A stretch of DNA of 32,666 nt from Conidiobolus incongruus B7586 (lineage: Eukaryota; Entomophthoromycota; Entomophthoromycetes; Entomophthorales; Conidiobolaceae), in NCBI GenBank assembly GCA_000697335.1, contig JNEM01009181.1, forward strand, positions 1 to 32,666. Direction: 5' to 3'. Under the pieces are notes generated by a model that was given only the letters and a program-made list of their open reading frames with translations, made no database searches and had not been told where the DNA came from. A program made the translations under genes and the position numbers. Numbering within the stretch: the stretch's first letter is position 1; the number at the start of each line of letters is the position of its first letter. Below are positions 10,773 through 22,496 of the stretch, one piece after another.

Positions 10773-13700
10773 TAAAACCTTAGTAATATGAATCAAATAA
10801 ATATAAATATTTAACAATATTGGACGCTAATTAATATATGAACCAACCCGATAAAATATTATGGAATTATCTCTGAATAATATTTACGTTTAGAATTAAT
10901 ATTATTAGGATAAAGAGTTTTTTATTTGTCTCATTTGGTTAAAATTCACCTTTAAACTAATTTATTACAATATTAATTGCATAAATTAAAATTTATTTTG
11001 AATGAATTTATATTATTATTTAATTCTAAAAAAGTATTTCAATTCCATCTATTGATTTTTCTAATTGAATGTTATACGATATCTGATGATAATTATAGAT
11101 TTCTTTTCACAGTATATGTGTTGGCAAATATAGGCTATAAATCATTTTAAATTAATGATAAATTGTGGTAAAATTGTTATGAACTATGAATTGACTTATT
11201 CCAAATAGATTTTTTTAATTCATTAATTATTTTAAATTAATTTATTTTTGCATTTATTTATTACTATTTGAAATAATATTATTAATGCTGTGTAAAATCA
11301 ATTCTTTTTTTCATACATAAAACTAAACTTATTAGAGACTTCTATAATTGTAATAGTTTATGTTAAAACCTATCTAATTTAGAATTATCAACATTTATTA
11401 GTTTTAATGTTTAGTTTATTATTACTTAAATTCTGTAAGTATAGTGGTGATAAAACCAATATTGTGCAAAGAGACAATTAATATAATGTCCATGTGGCAA
11501 TTTAATATATCAGTAAACAAAGTTTATTAAATTTTCATAGACAAATGGGTCAATATAGATATATTAGATTTTAAATTAGGTAGAATCAATATAATATAAT
11601 ATTGATAAATATAGTTTTAATCTTAGGAATAATGATAAAAACTAGAAAACAATGAGAATTGTGAGAAAAAAGAGGAATTAATTTCATTAGTTAAATAAAA
11701 ATTATTTATATAATAGATTAACTAAAAAGTAATACTTACTTGATTAATTTAGTTAAACCAATTATATGGAATTATATATAAGTATATTGAGAACTAGTCT
11801 CTTAAAAATTAAATAGAAAAGAATTAATATATTTAATATGATTTTAAAATTAAGATATTAATAAAATAAGAAACATTAATTCAATTAAATAATTAAATAA
11901 TAATTAATTTGAGCTTTAAAGAGAGTCATAATAATTTATATAATATATATGATAAATATTTTCTATAATAACCATCTTTGCTTAATATTTTCAACCAAAT
12001 TTTGTTGAAATAAAAGTTTATCGATGATATCACAATTGTACTCATGAATTTTAAATTTACCAAATTTTCAAATCTAAACTAATTTCAATTTAGTGTATAT
12101 ATGTATATATACTTATTTTCTTATATTTATTTATTATTATAATAATCACTCGCTCCTGATGTTAAAAAAATAATTTTTAATTTATATTCTGAATGAAACA
12201 GAAATAAGATAATTTTTAATTATTGTAGGAAAGAGTATTTTATGTAATATTAATTCAATATATTACCAATTCCTGAAAAACCAATATTTGGAAAATACTA
12301 AACAAATTAGACATTTGAATCTGTTTAATTTTAGAGCCTAAAGATAATATAACTAATCAAAAAGTACTTTTTTTCACTCTTATGATAAATTACCAAACTA
12401 TTCGATAGATTTAGTTTAATAGTTGAGAATGTAACAATATGAAAAATTAACTATTTTCCAAATAATGGTTATTACCTTTGAAAAAGTTTATATTCATATA
12501 TTATTGAGAAATTGAACAAAGTAATTTATTCAATTATTAGCTGGTCGACTGCTTTAATGTTAAATTTCTAATTCGACAAATTTTTAATCCTTTGTACTGG
12601 TATTTTGAGATAAGAATACTTGGAAAAATATTTAAAAATAACCCCCTAATGGCCTATAATCTATCATTAAAGATAGTGGCTTGAAAATCATAACTTAGAG
12701 TCTACTCCCTTATAAAATTATTGGTCTTTTGTTTTAATAAATTGGACTAAATTTTATCCATAATATATCTATTGAATTTATTGAATTTACTATTCAGTTT
12801 ATATATGAAAATGTCAATTTATAAAATCTAAAGACTGTGTTATTAAATATTAAAAAATATAAAATTTGAATTCAGATATTTAATAGATATTATAGTGAAA
12901 CAGATTTTAATAAATTTTTAATTAATTATTTATAATTTAGTTTATATGTATTTTTCTTAATTATTTTGATACAATTAGATGATTGATATTCAAAATTTAA
13001 TTCTACAAATTATATATTATAATGCAAAATTTGAGATTAAAATATTTCAAATAATCCGTTAATTAAATGTAAATTTGTATCTAAATTTAATTTTTTTCAA
13101 ATTATTACAACTTACCATATATATTGAATATTTATATGCAATATTAATTTTTTTTAATTTTTTTTAAATCAATATTTTTTTAATATTTTAAACCTATTCA
13201 TTCAATAAAAATATATAAATTTGTCTCAATTTATACTTAAATTTTTTAATATGAAATTATCTTTAATAAGAAATATTATAAAGTTGAAATAATAAAGAGT
13301 AAGGTTACATATATTTTGAAAAGTTCAAAAATTCATTAAGAATTGAAAAATATTAAATGACGATCTAAAATAGGATGAATGTCAAATTATATTTTATTTA
13401 CCAGATACCATTCATTTTTATTCAATCAAACAAATATAAGTATTGAATGCATAATGATATTTTCTGCGATATTATATTACAAATTATTTGGCAAAAATAA
13501 TGATTTTAAATAAGCTGAATGTTATGCAGAAAATATTTTATAGTTATCTTTCGAATATTACATTTTAGATATTTAAAAAGAGTTACTATTATCATGATTT
13601 TGAAAATTTAAAAATCATTTGTTTTAAATTATAATTTGAGATCAAAATTAATTTCAATTATTCATTTTAAGATTTGATATTTATATGTAATATTTTAATA

Positions 13701-15013
13701 TTATCGATTTATATAGTATGAAGAGATTACTTTATCAATATAGTATTGAATTTTGGATTTAATTAATGATGATTATTATTTTCAAGAAGATGTGAAGATA
13801 ATTGAATATATTTGCAATTAGCTTTGCATTCGTTATCTTAATAATTTCATTATATCTAAATTTCAAAAAATTTTTTCATAAAAATAATTTAAATTATAAT
13901 TAAAATCTGAAGAATAGCAAATAAACTTTAGTTGCTCCTGAACAATTAATATTATTCATTATTTTATCAGAAGGAAGTAATATTATTTCACTTTGATTAG
14001 TAATTAAGATCTATTCATATTTCTCAATTTATATTATGTTATTATTTAAAAATGTCAATATTTGATTTTGATCAAATAAATATGCAAAATTAATAAAATT
14101 TAATAATTTCTTTGAATTATTAATTAATTTGAAAAATTATTATAATTATTAATATATTCTATTACCTCGATCAACTGACCTTGAGTTTGATAATAATCAA
14201 CAGTTAAATTATATTTTATTACATTATTAACTCTTGAGGAAGAAATAATTTATATTTACTCTTAAATGCAATCCGATAGGAATATATATTAGAGTATTAC
14301 ATATTAATGCATATATAATTGGTTGAAAAAGATCTCTTTTTCAATATAAAATTTTTGAAATATGTATTAATTCCTCTTATAACTACTCTTTTTGCAGCAT
14401 TTTTGATAACTTTTCATAAATTTTATAAATTAATATCGAATAAGTTAGTAAAAATATATATTAATAAAATAAATTTATAAAGATGTATATAAAAATGAAT
14501 TAATTATATTGTTAAATTGTAAAACACATTTTGTTACATATTTGATTTATTTATTCGAGATTTGGCTTTGCCTATATTATGAACAAAATAAATTTTTCAG
14601 TTCCAAGCAAAATTAATATTTGTGCGCATCATGTAGGGTGAATCTAACTTGTGTGAGTAGTTCAAATGGTTAATTAGAAACAATGATTGTGTTATCAGTT
14701 TTATACATGATTTATTTCAAAAATCTTATCAAGAATTTTCTTTTAAATTTAATTAATCTTTTTTTTAAAACTAAATATTTCTTTTAGTTATTAGAATAAT
14801 ATATTCTGAAAATTAATAAATAATTTAGTAATTTTACATTTAAAATTTGAAAATATTGAGATAGATATATAAATTATAATGTACTTTAATATTTGTTAAA
14901 AATGATCTATTTAGAATTTTCTTATTATATCTCCAAATTTTTTCATCAAATTAATTAAATACATATTTAATGTTTAAGGAAAAACAAAATAAAATGCAAT
15001 TTATGAAACAAAT

Positions 15014-15048
15014 GGATTAGACTTTGGATAAGATCTAGGTTCTAATCC
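15014..15048. repeat. 8-bp inverted repeat upstream of array copy 4
   Basis: GGATTAGA (15014-15021) and TCTAATCC (15041-15048) are exact reverse complements with a 19-nt spacer, about 157 bp before the start codon. It could be an operator-like site or part of a decayed tRNA-like sequence, since the right arm also fits a B-box. Confidence 0.4.
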
Positions 15049-15204
15049 TACTATAATTCAATTGTTTGTTTTTTATTAATTTTTATTCCTTGTTGTATCT
15101 ATTTAAATTTTTGATTTCGTGCTCACTATAATATAGACAATAATTAGAGACTATCCTTTGGTAATTTAATTGTGGATTGAATATATAAATCTATATACAA
15201 TAAG

Positions 15205-16965
15205 ATGATCTCCAATTGTTTTAAACAAAGCGATTCAAGTCCACAGAGTGGAATCTCCTGTGATAACTGTCGTAGGAGAAAAGTTTGGTGTGGGAGGCAG
15301 CTTCCTAAATGTAGCTGGTGCTTTAAATCGGGTGTCTCTTGTAGTTATCCTAAAGGAAATCATCGAAGACGAAGTGAGCAGTTCAAAGATATAGGAATAA
15401 TACAATTTAAACAATCGTCTCAAAAGGTCCAAAACAAAGGAAATCGACTGAAAGGTGAAAAATCTCTATCAGTTCTTGAAATGATACCTTGCACCTCAGT
15501 TAGTTTGAACTACACTTTCAATATTAAACCTCTACAGACAAATGAATATAGCTTCAGTGAAACTATAACAATACATACACAAGTTAAACCATGTAATGAA
15601 GCGATTAAATTCCAGCCCCACCTGATGCTCATGCTACTTGGACAAATAATTGATTGTAACGCTAGAATTGGTATTGAAGTAGGATGGCTTCAAGATAAAA
15701 TCAAATTGGGTATAATCGGCGGGTTTGTTCCATCCCATATTAAACTTGATAACACCTGGATCAGGGAGTTATACAAACCAGGGTTTAAACAACAAGCATT
15801 GGATAATTATTTCAAATATTTTCATTCTCGTAATGCATATTTTAGCAAACAATCATTTTATGATAATATTCATAAAGTGGACCCCGTATTACTTTCTGTG
15901 ATTATTTTCGTGGGATATTCTTATACTAGTAATATGCATAAAGATTTATTAAAATATTTAGAACATATTGCTAAAATTCATTTAAGAAAAAACTTTTTTA
16001 AAGTTTCCAAATCAAATTGCCAAGCTCTTTTGATTTTTTCCTATTCCATGCTATTTCGTGGCCTAGCTAAACAATCATTACCATATTTTAATCAGGCGTG
16101 CCGGATCTCTTCTATCTTAGGGATCCATTTAGATATTCATGGCTTACAAGGCATTTACCAGCATGAAAGAGGATGCATTCGAAGTATGGTGATATCTCAG
16201 GACCAACATATGACTACCATTTTAAACATCCCTCCAAATTATATGTCTATGCTCCCTCTTGTATCGAACTTGGAACCAAAATTTCAAGTTATTAGAGGAA
16301 TACATGGTGATCTTGAAATGGTAGAAGCAGAATGTATATGTTTAACACGATGGCTATATGACAAGTACTGGATGCCAGCGACTAATATCATGTCTCAATT
16401 CGTTTTAAAATATGAATTACCAAGTAATCAGCTCACATCTCAACAACTTGGAATTTATTGCGATTATTTAGGAAAACTTTACGATTTTTGCTTGATAAAA
16501 TCGTATGATAAATTTTTAATATTAACTAGCCGATATCCTTCTCCGGAATGCTTAACTATTATTCAGCGGCATGTTCAATCACTTACTTGTTTATATCATC
16601 AATGGATTCTACTGATTCATTCTCAACAACCACTTACATTCCAATCAAATTCTAATTTTGTCGATTATCATGTTCAAAGGTCTTTAAACGCAGCGAAAAG
16701 TTTATTTCAAATTGTAAAAAGTTATCCAATTAGTACAGTATATATGGTATATCATTTTTTATCAGCTGTTTCATTTTTCTATATAAGATTATATTTACAA
16801 TCTAAAGAAAATGAAATATTTCAAAAAGAAATTTTAATAGAATTAAGTATAGTTTATAATTTATTTTATAAATATGAAAAAGAATATTCTTTCTCAAATG
16901 ATACTTTCGATGTTTTAAAAGAAATGGTTACAATTTTAAAAATTAATTTAAAAATTAAAAATTAA
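15205..16965 (+). CDS. Zn(II)2Cys6 transcription factor, array copy 4 (divergent at conserved sites)
   Basis: This intronless gene encodes 586 residues. Cluster cysteines are at 19, 22, 29, 36, 39 and 46, all present. The basic segment reads RRRKVW, so residue 28 is Trp where the other copies have Lys or Arg just before the third cysteine. The central domain (about 200-345) keeps KSNCQAL, RGLAKQSLPYFNQACR and ILGIHLDI. However, the invariant HPW after YFKYF is replaced by SRN (208-210), ERRC becomes ERGC (Gly 323), LCQD becomes ISQD, and PPEF near the C-terminus becomes PLTF. The frame is fully open, so it is either a recently relaxed copy or one with altered DNA binding. Like copy 5 it has YPKGNHRR after the cluster, which marks those two as the closer pair. 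The ATG is placed as in copies 3 and 5. Confidence 0.92.
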   Translation: MISNCFKQSDSSPQSGISCDNCRRRKVWCGRQLPKCSWCFKSGVSCSYPKGNHRRRSEQFKDIGIIQFKQSSQKVQNKGNRLKGEKSLSVLEMIPCTSVSLNYTFNIKPLQTNEYSFSETITIHTQVKPCNEAIKFQPHLMLMLLGQIIDCNARIGIEVGWLQDKIKLGIIGGFVPSHIKLDNTWIRELYKPGFKQQALDNYFKYFHSRNAYFSKQSFYDNIHKVDPVLLSVIIFVGYSYTSNMHKDLLKYLEHIAKIHLRKNFFKVSKSNCQALLIFSYSMLFRGLAKQSLPYFNQACRISSILGIHLDIHGLQGIYQHERGCIRSMVISQDQHMTTILNIPPNYMSMLPLVSNLEPKFQVIRGIHGDLEMVEAECICLTRWLYDKYWMPATNIMSQFVLKYELPSNQLTSQQLGIYCDYLGKLYDFCLIKSYDKFLILTSRYPSPECLTIIQRHVQSLTCLYHQWILLIHSQQPLTFQSNSNFVDYHVQRSLNAAKSLFQIVKSYPISTVYMVYHFLSAVSFFYIRLYLQSKENEIFQKEILIELSIVYNLFYKYEKEYSFSNDTFDVLKEMVTILKINLKIKN

Positions 16966-17007
16966 TAAATAAATAAATAAATAAATATATATATATATAT
17001 ATATATA
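16966..17007. repeat. (TAAA)5 followed by (TA)n microsatellite
   Basis: Five TAAA units (16966-16985) run into about 11 TA units (16986-17007). The tract starts directly after the stop codon of the regulator gene, so it lies in its 3' untranslated region. Confidence 0.9.
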
Positions 17008-18716
17008 CTTTTTTCTGTTTTATTAAATTTTTTTTTAAAATGAAAATAATTTTAAATAACTATTAGTTATTTCATTAATATTATATATAAAATTTTTGAA
17101 TATTCTATCATTCATATTTTAAATAATTTTACGCTATTTCTATCGTTATAATTACTAAATTATCTTATCCAAAGAATTAAGAATATTCTTATTATGATCA
17201 TGCATTAAAACTATATAGATTTAAAATTCATTGAATTTAGTTAGACAAGAAAATATAGTATCCTGTCATTGTTTATATGACAATTTGCTACTATAATCTT
17301 CTTAAAGATTATTCTGATAACAAGGAAGATCTTTATATTCATTCCTTTAAGTTTATATAAGAAAAAATTTTATCAATAATAACTATTTTTCCATTATTTG
17401 TCAATTTCAAATTTTTAGAATAGTTATATAAAATTATCCTAATATTGCTATATTGTTAAAATTCATTAAATATAATCCCGTATACTGATTTGAAATATAT
17501 AAATATATATGATTTAACTTTATAATACTAAAAATATTTATTCTAAATTTTAATTAAATCTGATAATTTTTATAAATTATTTCATATTCCCTTATTATTA
17601 CAATTTAGTAACAATTATATCTGAAGTCATCAGTAAATATCAGTACCCAAACTTAATCAATACATGTATCACTATAACGGCCAAATATGCATACAATAAT
17701 GGAATAAGCGAATTAATTGAATATTACATAAACGTGTAAAAATCATTGTTACATCATTAATTCGAATAGGTATTCAAATAAATATTACTTTTGAATAAAT
17801 AAACCTTGCATTCTGTACAAATTCCACACCCCCCACCACCACGTTTCGGATAAATTCAAGTGCTAGTAGATATATGAATAATCAACATGCCTATTTTATG
17901 TACTATACATGGTTTCGTCATTGGTATTTATAGCATCATATCTATACAGCTGAATTACTAATCAATATACCTATACCTACCAAAAATATCAAAAAATAAA
18001 CTTCATAATCATTCTTGTTTATGACTTAAAGGGGTAAAATCTAAATATTTATAATTTTATTAAAAATTAATAAAATCATTTAAACTATAAGTGAAAATAA
18101 AGGGAAAATAATACTCAAAAAATTTTCATAATAAAGTTATTCAACTTTTCTTCATCATTATTTATTTAATATTAATTTTAAAATTAGTATTTTAATTAAT
18201 TTAATATTATATTAAATTCATAATAATATTAAATTTATTTCATTTTATTATTTTAATTTTTATTTTATAATATTATTTAAATATAACAATAAAATTGTCA
18301 TACTCAATTTTTGAATCATGCACTAAATATTAGAAATTATTATTTGAATTATTAATTACATATATCAATGCATATTTACACTATATAAGTTGAATTTTTT
18401 AATTTTGAAAATAGAATAAAAATATATTAATTTATATAATTATTTAACAAATTAATATTATTAGATAAAACTAAAGTTATTTATACTTTATTCACTTATT
18501 TTATATTATGAATTACTATAAAATATTTGAAATAATTCTAAGTATATTATTTAACACTGAACAATTTATATATTTTACTAAAATTAATTTTTCAATCTAT
18601 TCAAAAAATGGTCTTTCATTAAATCATAAATTAATAAAAAGATCACTTTGAATTGATTCATTTATCAAAATACCATTCTTTTAAAGACAAAAAATAAATC
18701 AAAGATTAGTTACTAG

Positions 18717-18743
18717 TATAATATAATATAATATAATATAATA
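18717..18743. repeat. Pentanucleotide tandem repeat (TATAA type)
   Basis: About five copies of a TATAA/ATATA unit occur in a row, clearly periodic at 5 bp against the irregular A/T background. Confidence 0.8.
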
Positions 18744-20603
18744 ATATCAATATAAATATATCATAGTAATTCACAATATTTAACTTAATAATTTGACATT
18801 TATTATATATACTTTAATAAACCAATCTATCACATTGAATTTTAATAATTGATTAATAAAGTATTATTAATTTCTGGCAATACTGGCTCAATTGGAAAAT
18901 TGGAGTTAATAAGAAAATTTGGATTGATATTTGTACTTTATTAAATTAATTAAGAAATATATATGAAATTGGTGAATTATTTTAATAGAAATTATCAGTG
19001 TTCTAGTTACAACCTCCATATGAACTTACCAAACTTCAATATGTAACAATTTTTAATTAAATTAAAAATCCGCAATTAGCGGGATTTAATAAACTTGAAA
19101 CAAAAATTAATATTGAAAAAATAATTATAAAAATATAAATAAAACTGTAAAATATGAAAAAAAATTGATAAAAATGGTTGGTAAGTAATAATTAATTGAC
19201 ATATTGAGGTAGAATTTGATTATCAAATATTTTAATTAGTTCAATCAATAAATACTAATCATTCCCAGATTAAACAATCAAGTTTAAAAAAATAAGTTTG
19301 GCAAAGTTTAAAATTTGTATAACATGAATTGAATGTATTAGGTTAGTAAATAAACATTTCTGTCAAATTTATATTTAAAATTTTTAATTATTATTCAATT
19401 CGGAAGAGAGAATTAAACAGTAATAATATATATACATATAGTTTATGTGATAAGAAATAAACTTAATAAATATTCTTTTATTTATAATATCCTAATAGAC
19501 TGACATCATAAAGCAAAAATTCAAATCTGAAATGAAATTTTTGAATCTGAGCATTTAATCTGAAATACACTAGTATTTATTACAATATTACTGGCAATGA
19601 AATTTTAGTATCTAATCATATGTTAATAATTATTAGATTCTATTTGAAATCATTTTTTGGTTAGAAATTGTATAATAAAAATAGTACATAATATAATATT
19701 AATAATTAAAACTAGAAATTAATATTAAAGTAATATACTTTAACTATTTTTGTTTAATAATGAAAAATAAAATTTATATTTGACTCGAATTGGTATAATG
19801 TTGAAAATTTTGGAGGTGATCATAGCTATTGTGAACAAACACTTTAACCTTATGATACTTGTTCAAATTTGATTAGTATGTATTTAGATCTAGAATCAGT
19901 ATTATTTTTCATAAAAAAGGTGATGGTGGATGTGATTTTGCTACAATATTATTGCTGGTTTCAGTAAGCCAAACTCAAGACAATTCTTATAGGTAAGTTG
20001 TTTCATTGAATTATTAGATATCATGTGAATCAATATAAATATTAATTTGGTTGCTCAAGTGGATTTAATATTGAAAATTTCCGTATTTATACAATATCCG
20101 TAAAAAATTTGAAATCTGCATGATTTTTTTCAATAATTTGATGACTTGAAAACTTGAATAATTTGATTAGTAATTTCTGAAGTGAATATATTTTTGCCCA
20201 TTTTGAAAATTATTTTTTGAATTAAAATAATAATTTCAACGTAGGTATATTGATTAATCTATCCTAAGGGGGTATAGATCTACGCTTATTAAAAATAATT
20301 TATATTTTGAAAATAATACCCTATAATTGAATATTAAATCATAAATTTTGTACATTTATAATAGAATAATTATTAAATTAGAACAAAATAAACTTAAATA
20401 TAGCATTAATATCATTAATACGCTGAAATTATTTTATTTAAAATCAAAGTAGCAAATTTAGAAATTGCACTTTTATTGTCTCAAAATGGTTATTTTATAA
20501 TTACTAATTGAAACCAATCTCCATGTTTAAAATTGGCTCTGAATCATTAAGATATCCATGATTAAAATCTAGTTGAGTTAAATTTTTTAAACTGCATGAA
20601 ACC

Positions 20604-20632
20604 TGACTCAAAAAGTGGTGAATATAAATATA
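20604..20632 (+). promoter_or_regulatory. Promoter elements of the gene at 20745: TGACTCA and TATA-like box
   Basis: A perfect TGACTCA (20604-20610), the consensus site of bZIP activators of the Gcn4/AP-1 class, stands 12 bp before a TATA-like TATAAATATA (20623-20632), about 120 bp upstream of the ATG. The arrangement suggests bZIP control, possibly linked to amino-acid starvation or stress. This is inference from motif and spacing only. Confidence 0.4.
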
Positions 20633-20744
20633 GCTCAGAATAACAAATTTAGTTGGAACTTTATTTAATTTTTTTTATTCCAACTAGTATTCTTCCTTTT
20701 TTCAATTAGCAACTATTAAGTAGATTTTTCATGGAACAAATAAT

Positions 20745-22496
20745 ATGCTATTAAATAATTCTTCAATTAACCAAACATCTCCTGAGAGTGGGGTATCTTG
20801 TGATAACTGCCGAAGACGTAAAGTCAAGTGTGGAAGACAGCTACCAAAATGCAATTGGTGCTTCAAGTCGGATGTACCTTGTAATTACCCTAAGGGGAAC
20901 CATCGAAGACATAGCGAAAAATTATTCGAAAATATGGGCAAAATTGAATTTAATCAGGTTAGTCAAACAAGAAAAAGTAAAGGAAATCAATTAGTTAGTG
21001 GGAAAAACTTATCTATACTAAAAATGGTTGGAAGTACTGCGGATGGATTCAACTACATTTTCAAAATTCAACCACCTTTATCAATGAAAAATATTCCTGT
21101 TGAAACTATTGTCATAAATCAACCACCTACAGCAAATCAAGGAATTCGATTCCAGCCACATCTAACGTTCATGCTCCTAGGTCAGATTGTTGATCAAAAC
21201 GCCAATATAGGTGATGAGATTGGATGGTTCCTTGACAATATCAAGCTAGGTATATTCGGAGGATTAACCAAAGCCCACATTAAACTCGACAACTTATGGA
21301 TCAGAGAATTATACAGTTCAACATTTCGAGATCAAGCATTTTATAATTATTTCAAATACTTTCACCCCTGGATCACATTTTTCAGTAAACAATTATTCTA
21401 CGAGCGCCTAGAGCTTATCGATCCCACACTGATATCAGTCATTCTTTTCGTTGGATATCAATATACAAACAACTCACATAAAGAATTACTCAAATATCTG
21501 GAGCATCAAGCGAAAGTTCAACTGAAGAGAAATTTTTTAAAGGCTACGAAATCGAATTGTCAAGCTCTTTTCATATTCTCTTACTCGATGCTACTTAGAG
21601 GATTAGCTAAGCAATCGCTACCCTATTTCAATCACGCATGCCGTATCTCAAGTATCCTCGGAATCCATTTAGATATTCCCGGTTTAAGTAATATTAATCA
21701 GCATGAGAGGCGATGTATCCGAAGCATGGCTCTATGCCAAGACCAGCACCTCACAAGTATTCTAAATATACCACCATATTATAGCTTTATGGTACCCATA
21801 GTATCCGTATTGGAACCGGAATTTCAAATTATAAATGGAGTTTACGATGAGTTTGAAATATTAGAAGCGGAGTGTATATGCTTAAATCGATGGTTATACG
21901 ATCGTTATTGGATGCCCACAACCAATTTGATGGCGCAACTATTTCTAAAATCTGAACTTAACAACCACCAATTAACTTCGAATCAACTGAAATCCAACTG
22001 TGATTGGATCAGGAATATGTATGATCATTGTTTAATCAAAAGTTGTGAAATGTTTTTAAAGTTAACAGGTCGATACTATTACTTCCATGACTATGTAACT
22101 ATTATCCAAAAGTACGTATGGTCATTGACATGTCTTTACCACCAGTGGATTATCCTCATCCATTCTCAATTACCGCCAGAATTCGATCCAATTACTAATG
22201 AAGTGGATTTTTACACCTCTAGATCTATTAAAGCTGTGAAGAGTATTTTTGAAATCGTCCAATGCAACCCAATCAGTACATTATACATGTACTATCATTA
22301 TTTATCAGCCATTTCATTCTTTTATTTGAGACTTTATTTAAATTCACATGAGAATAAGATATTTCAAAAGGAAATACTTAAAGAATTAAATAATGTATAT
22401 GATTTATTTATAAAGTATAAAAAGGATTATTCTTTTTCTAATGATACTTTAGACGCTTTGAATGAAATGTTAAAAGTGTTAAAAATTAAATTTTAA
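20745..22496 (+). CDS. Zn(II)2Cys6 transcription factor, array copy 5
   Basis: This intronless gene encodes 583 residues. Cluster cysteines are at 19, 22, 29, 36, 39 and 46, with the canonical basic segment RRRKVK. A YPKGNHRRHSEK linker follows. The central fungal-specific domain (about 198-345) includes NYFKYFHPW, KSNCQALFIFSYSMLLRG and ILGIHLDIPG. The C-terminal helices match the other copies. Codon choice is visibly more C-rich at third positions than in copies 3 and 4. In the 46-residue block starting at KSNCQAL only one residue differs from copy 2 (Gln to His), yet 25 codons differ silently, so the two are old duplicates kept alike by selection. A TGACTCA site and TATA-like box precede the gene. 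Targets are unknown. Confidence 0.94.
   Translation: MLLNNSSINQTSPESGVSCDNCRRRKVKCGRQLPKCNWCFKSDVPCNYPKGNHRRHSEKLFENMGKIEFNQVSQTRKSKGNQLVSGKNLSILKMVGSTADGFNYIFKIQPPLSMKNIPVETIVINQPPTANQGIRFQPHLTFMLLGQIVDQNANIGDEIGWFLDNIKLGIFGGLTKAHIKLDNLWIRELYSSTFRDQAFYNYFKYFHPWITFFSKQLFYERLELIDPTLISVILFVGYQYTNNSHKELLKYLEHQAKVQLKRNFLKATKSNCQALFIFSYSMLLRGLAKQSLPYFNHACRISSILGIHLDIPGLSNINQHERRCIRSMALCQDQHLTSILNIPPYYSFMVPIVSVLEPEFQIINGVYDEFEILEAECICLNRWLYDRYWMPTTNLMAQLFLKSELNNHQLTSNQLKSNCDWIRNMYDHCLIKSCEMFLKLTGRYYYFHDYVTIIQKYVWSLTCLYHQWIILIHSQLPPEFDPITNEVDFYTSRSIKAVKSIFEIVQCNPISTLYMYYHYLSAISFFYLRLYLNSHENKIFQKEILKELNNVYDLFIKYKKDYSFSNDTLDALNEMLKVLKIKF

Larger units (their letters stand above)
9731..15204. other. 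5.5-kb gene-empty AT-rich spacer
   Basis: I find no credible coding region, RNA gene or element. The sequence is dominated by A/T tracts, with an alternating AT run at 10728-10769. Slightly GC-richer patches occur near 12540-12720 and 14560-14700. The second includes a Pol III A-box-like string around 14667-14678 that does not extend into a tRNA. The last ~200 bp should hold the promoter of the gene at 15205, including the small inverted repeat at 15014-15048 and a weak TATA-like string at 15127-15135. The array's usual spacing is 1.2-3.8 kb, so a lost paralog is possible, but I cannot see one. Confidence 0.55.
17008..20744. other. 3.7-kb AT-rich spacer
   Basis: No gene is recognised. A GC-richer patch at about 17640-17960 contains a C-rich string (near 17827-17842) followed by unremarkable sequence. 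A second patch at about 19800-20010 has a short stretch with few stops but no recognisable domain. A 5-bp tandem repeat lies at 18717-18743. The final ~150 bp form the likely promoter of the next regulator. Confidence 0.5.

Noticed and set aside
14640-14720. Possible tRNA (A-box-like TAGTTCAAATGG)
   Set aside because: No anticodon arm, T arm or B-box follows at the right distance, so it is probably a chance match.
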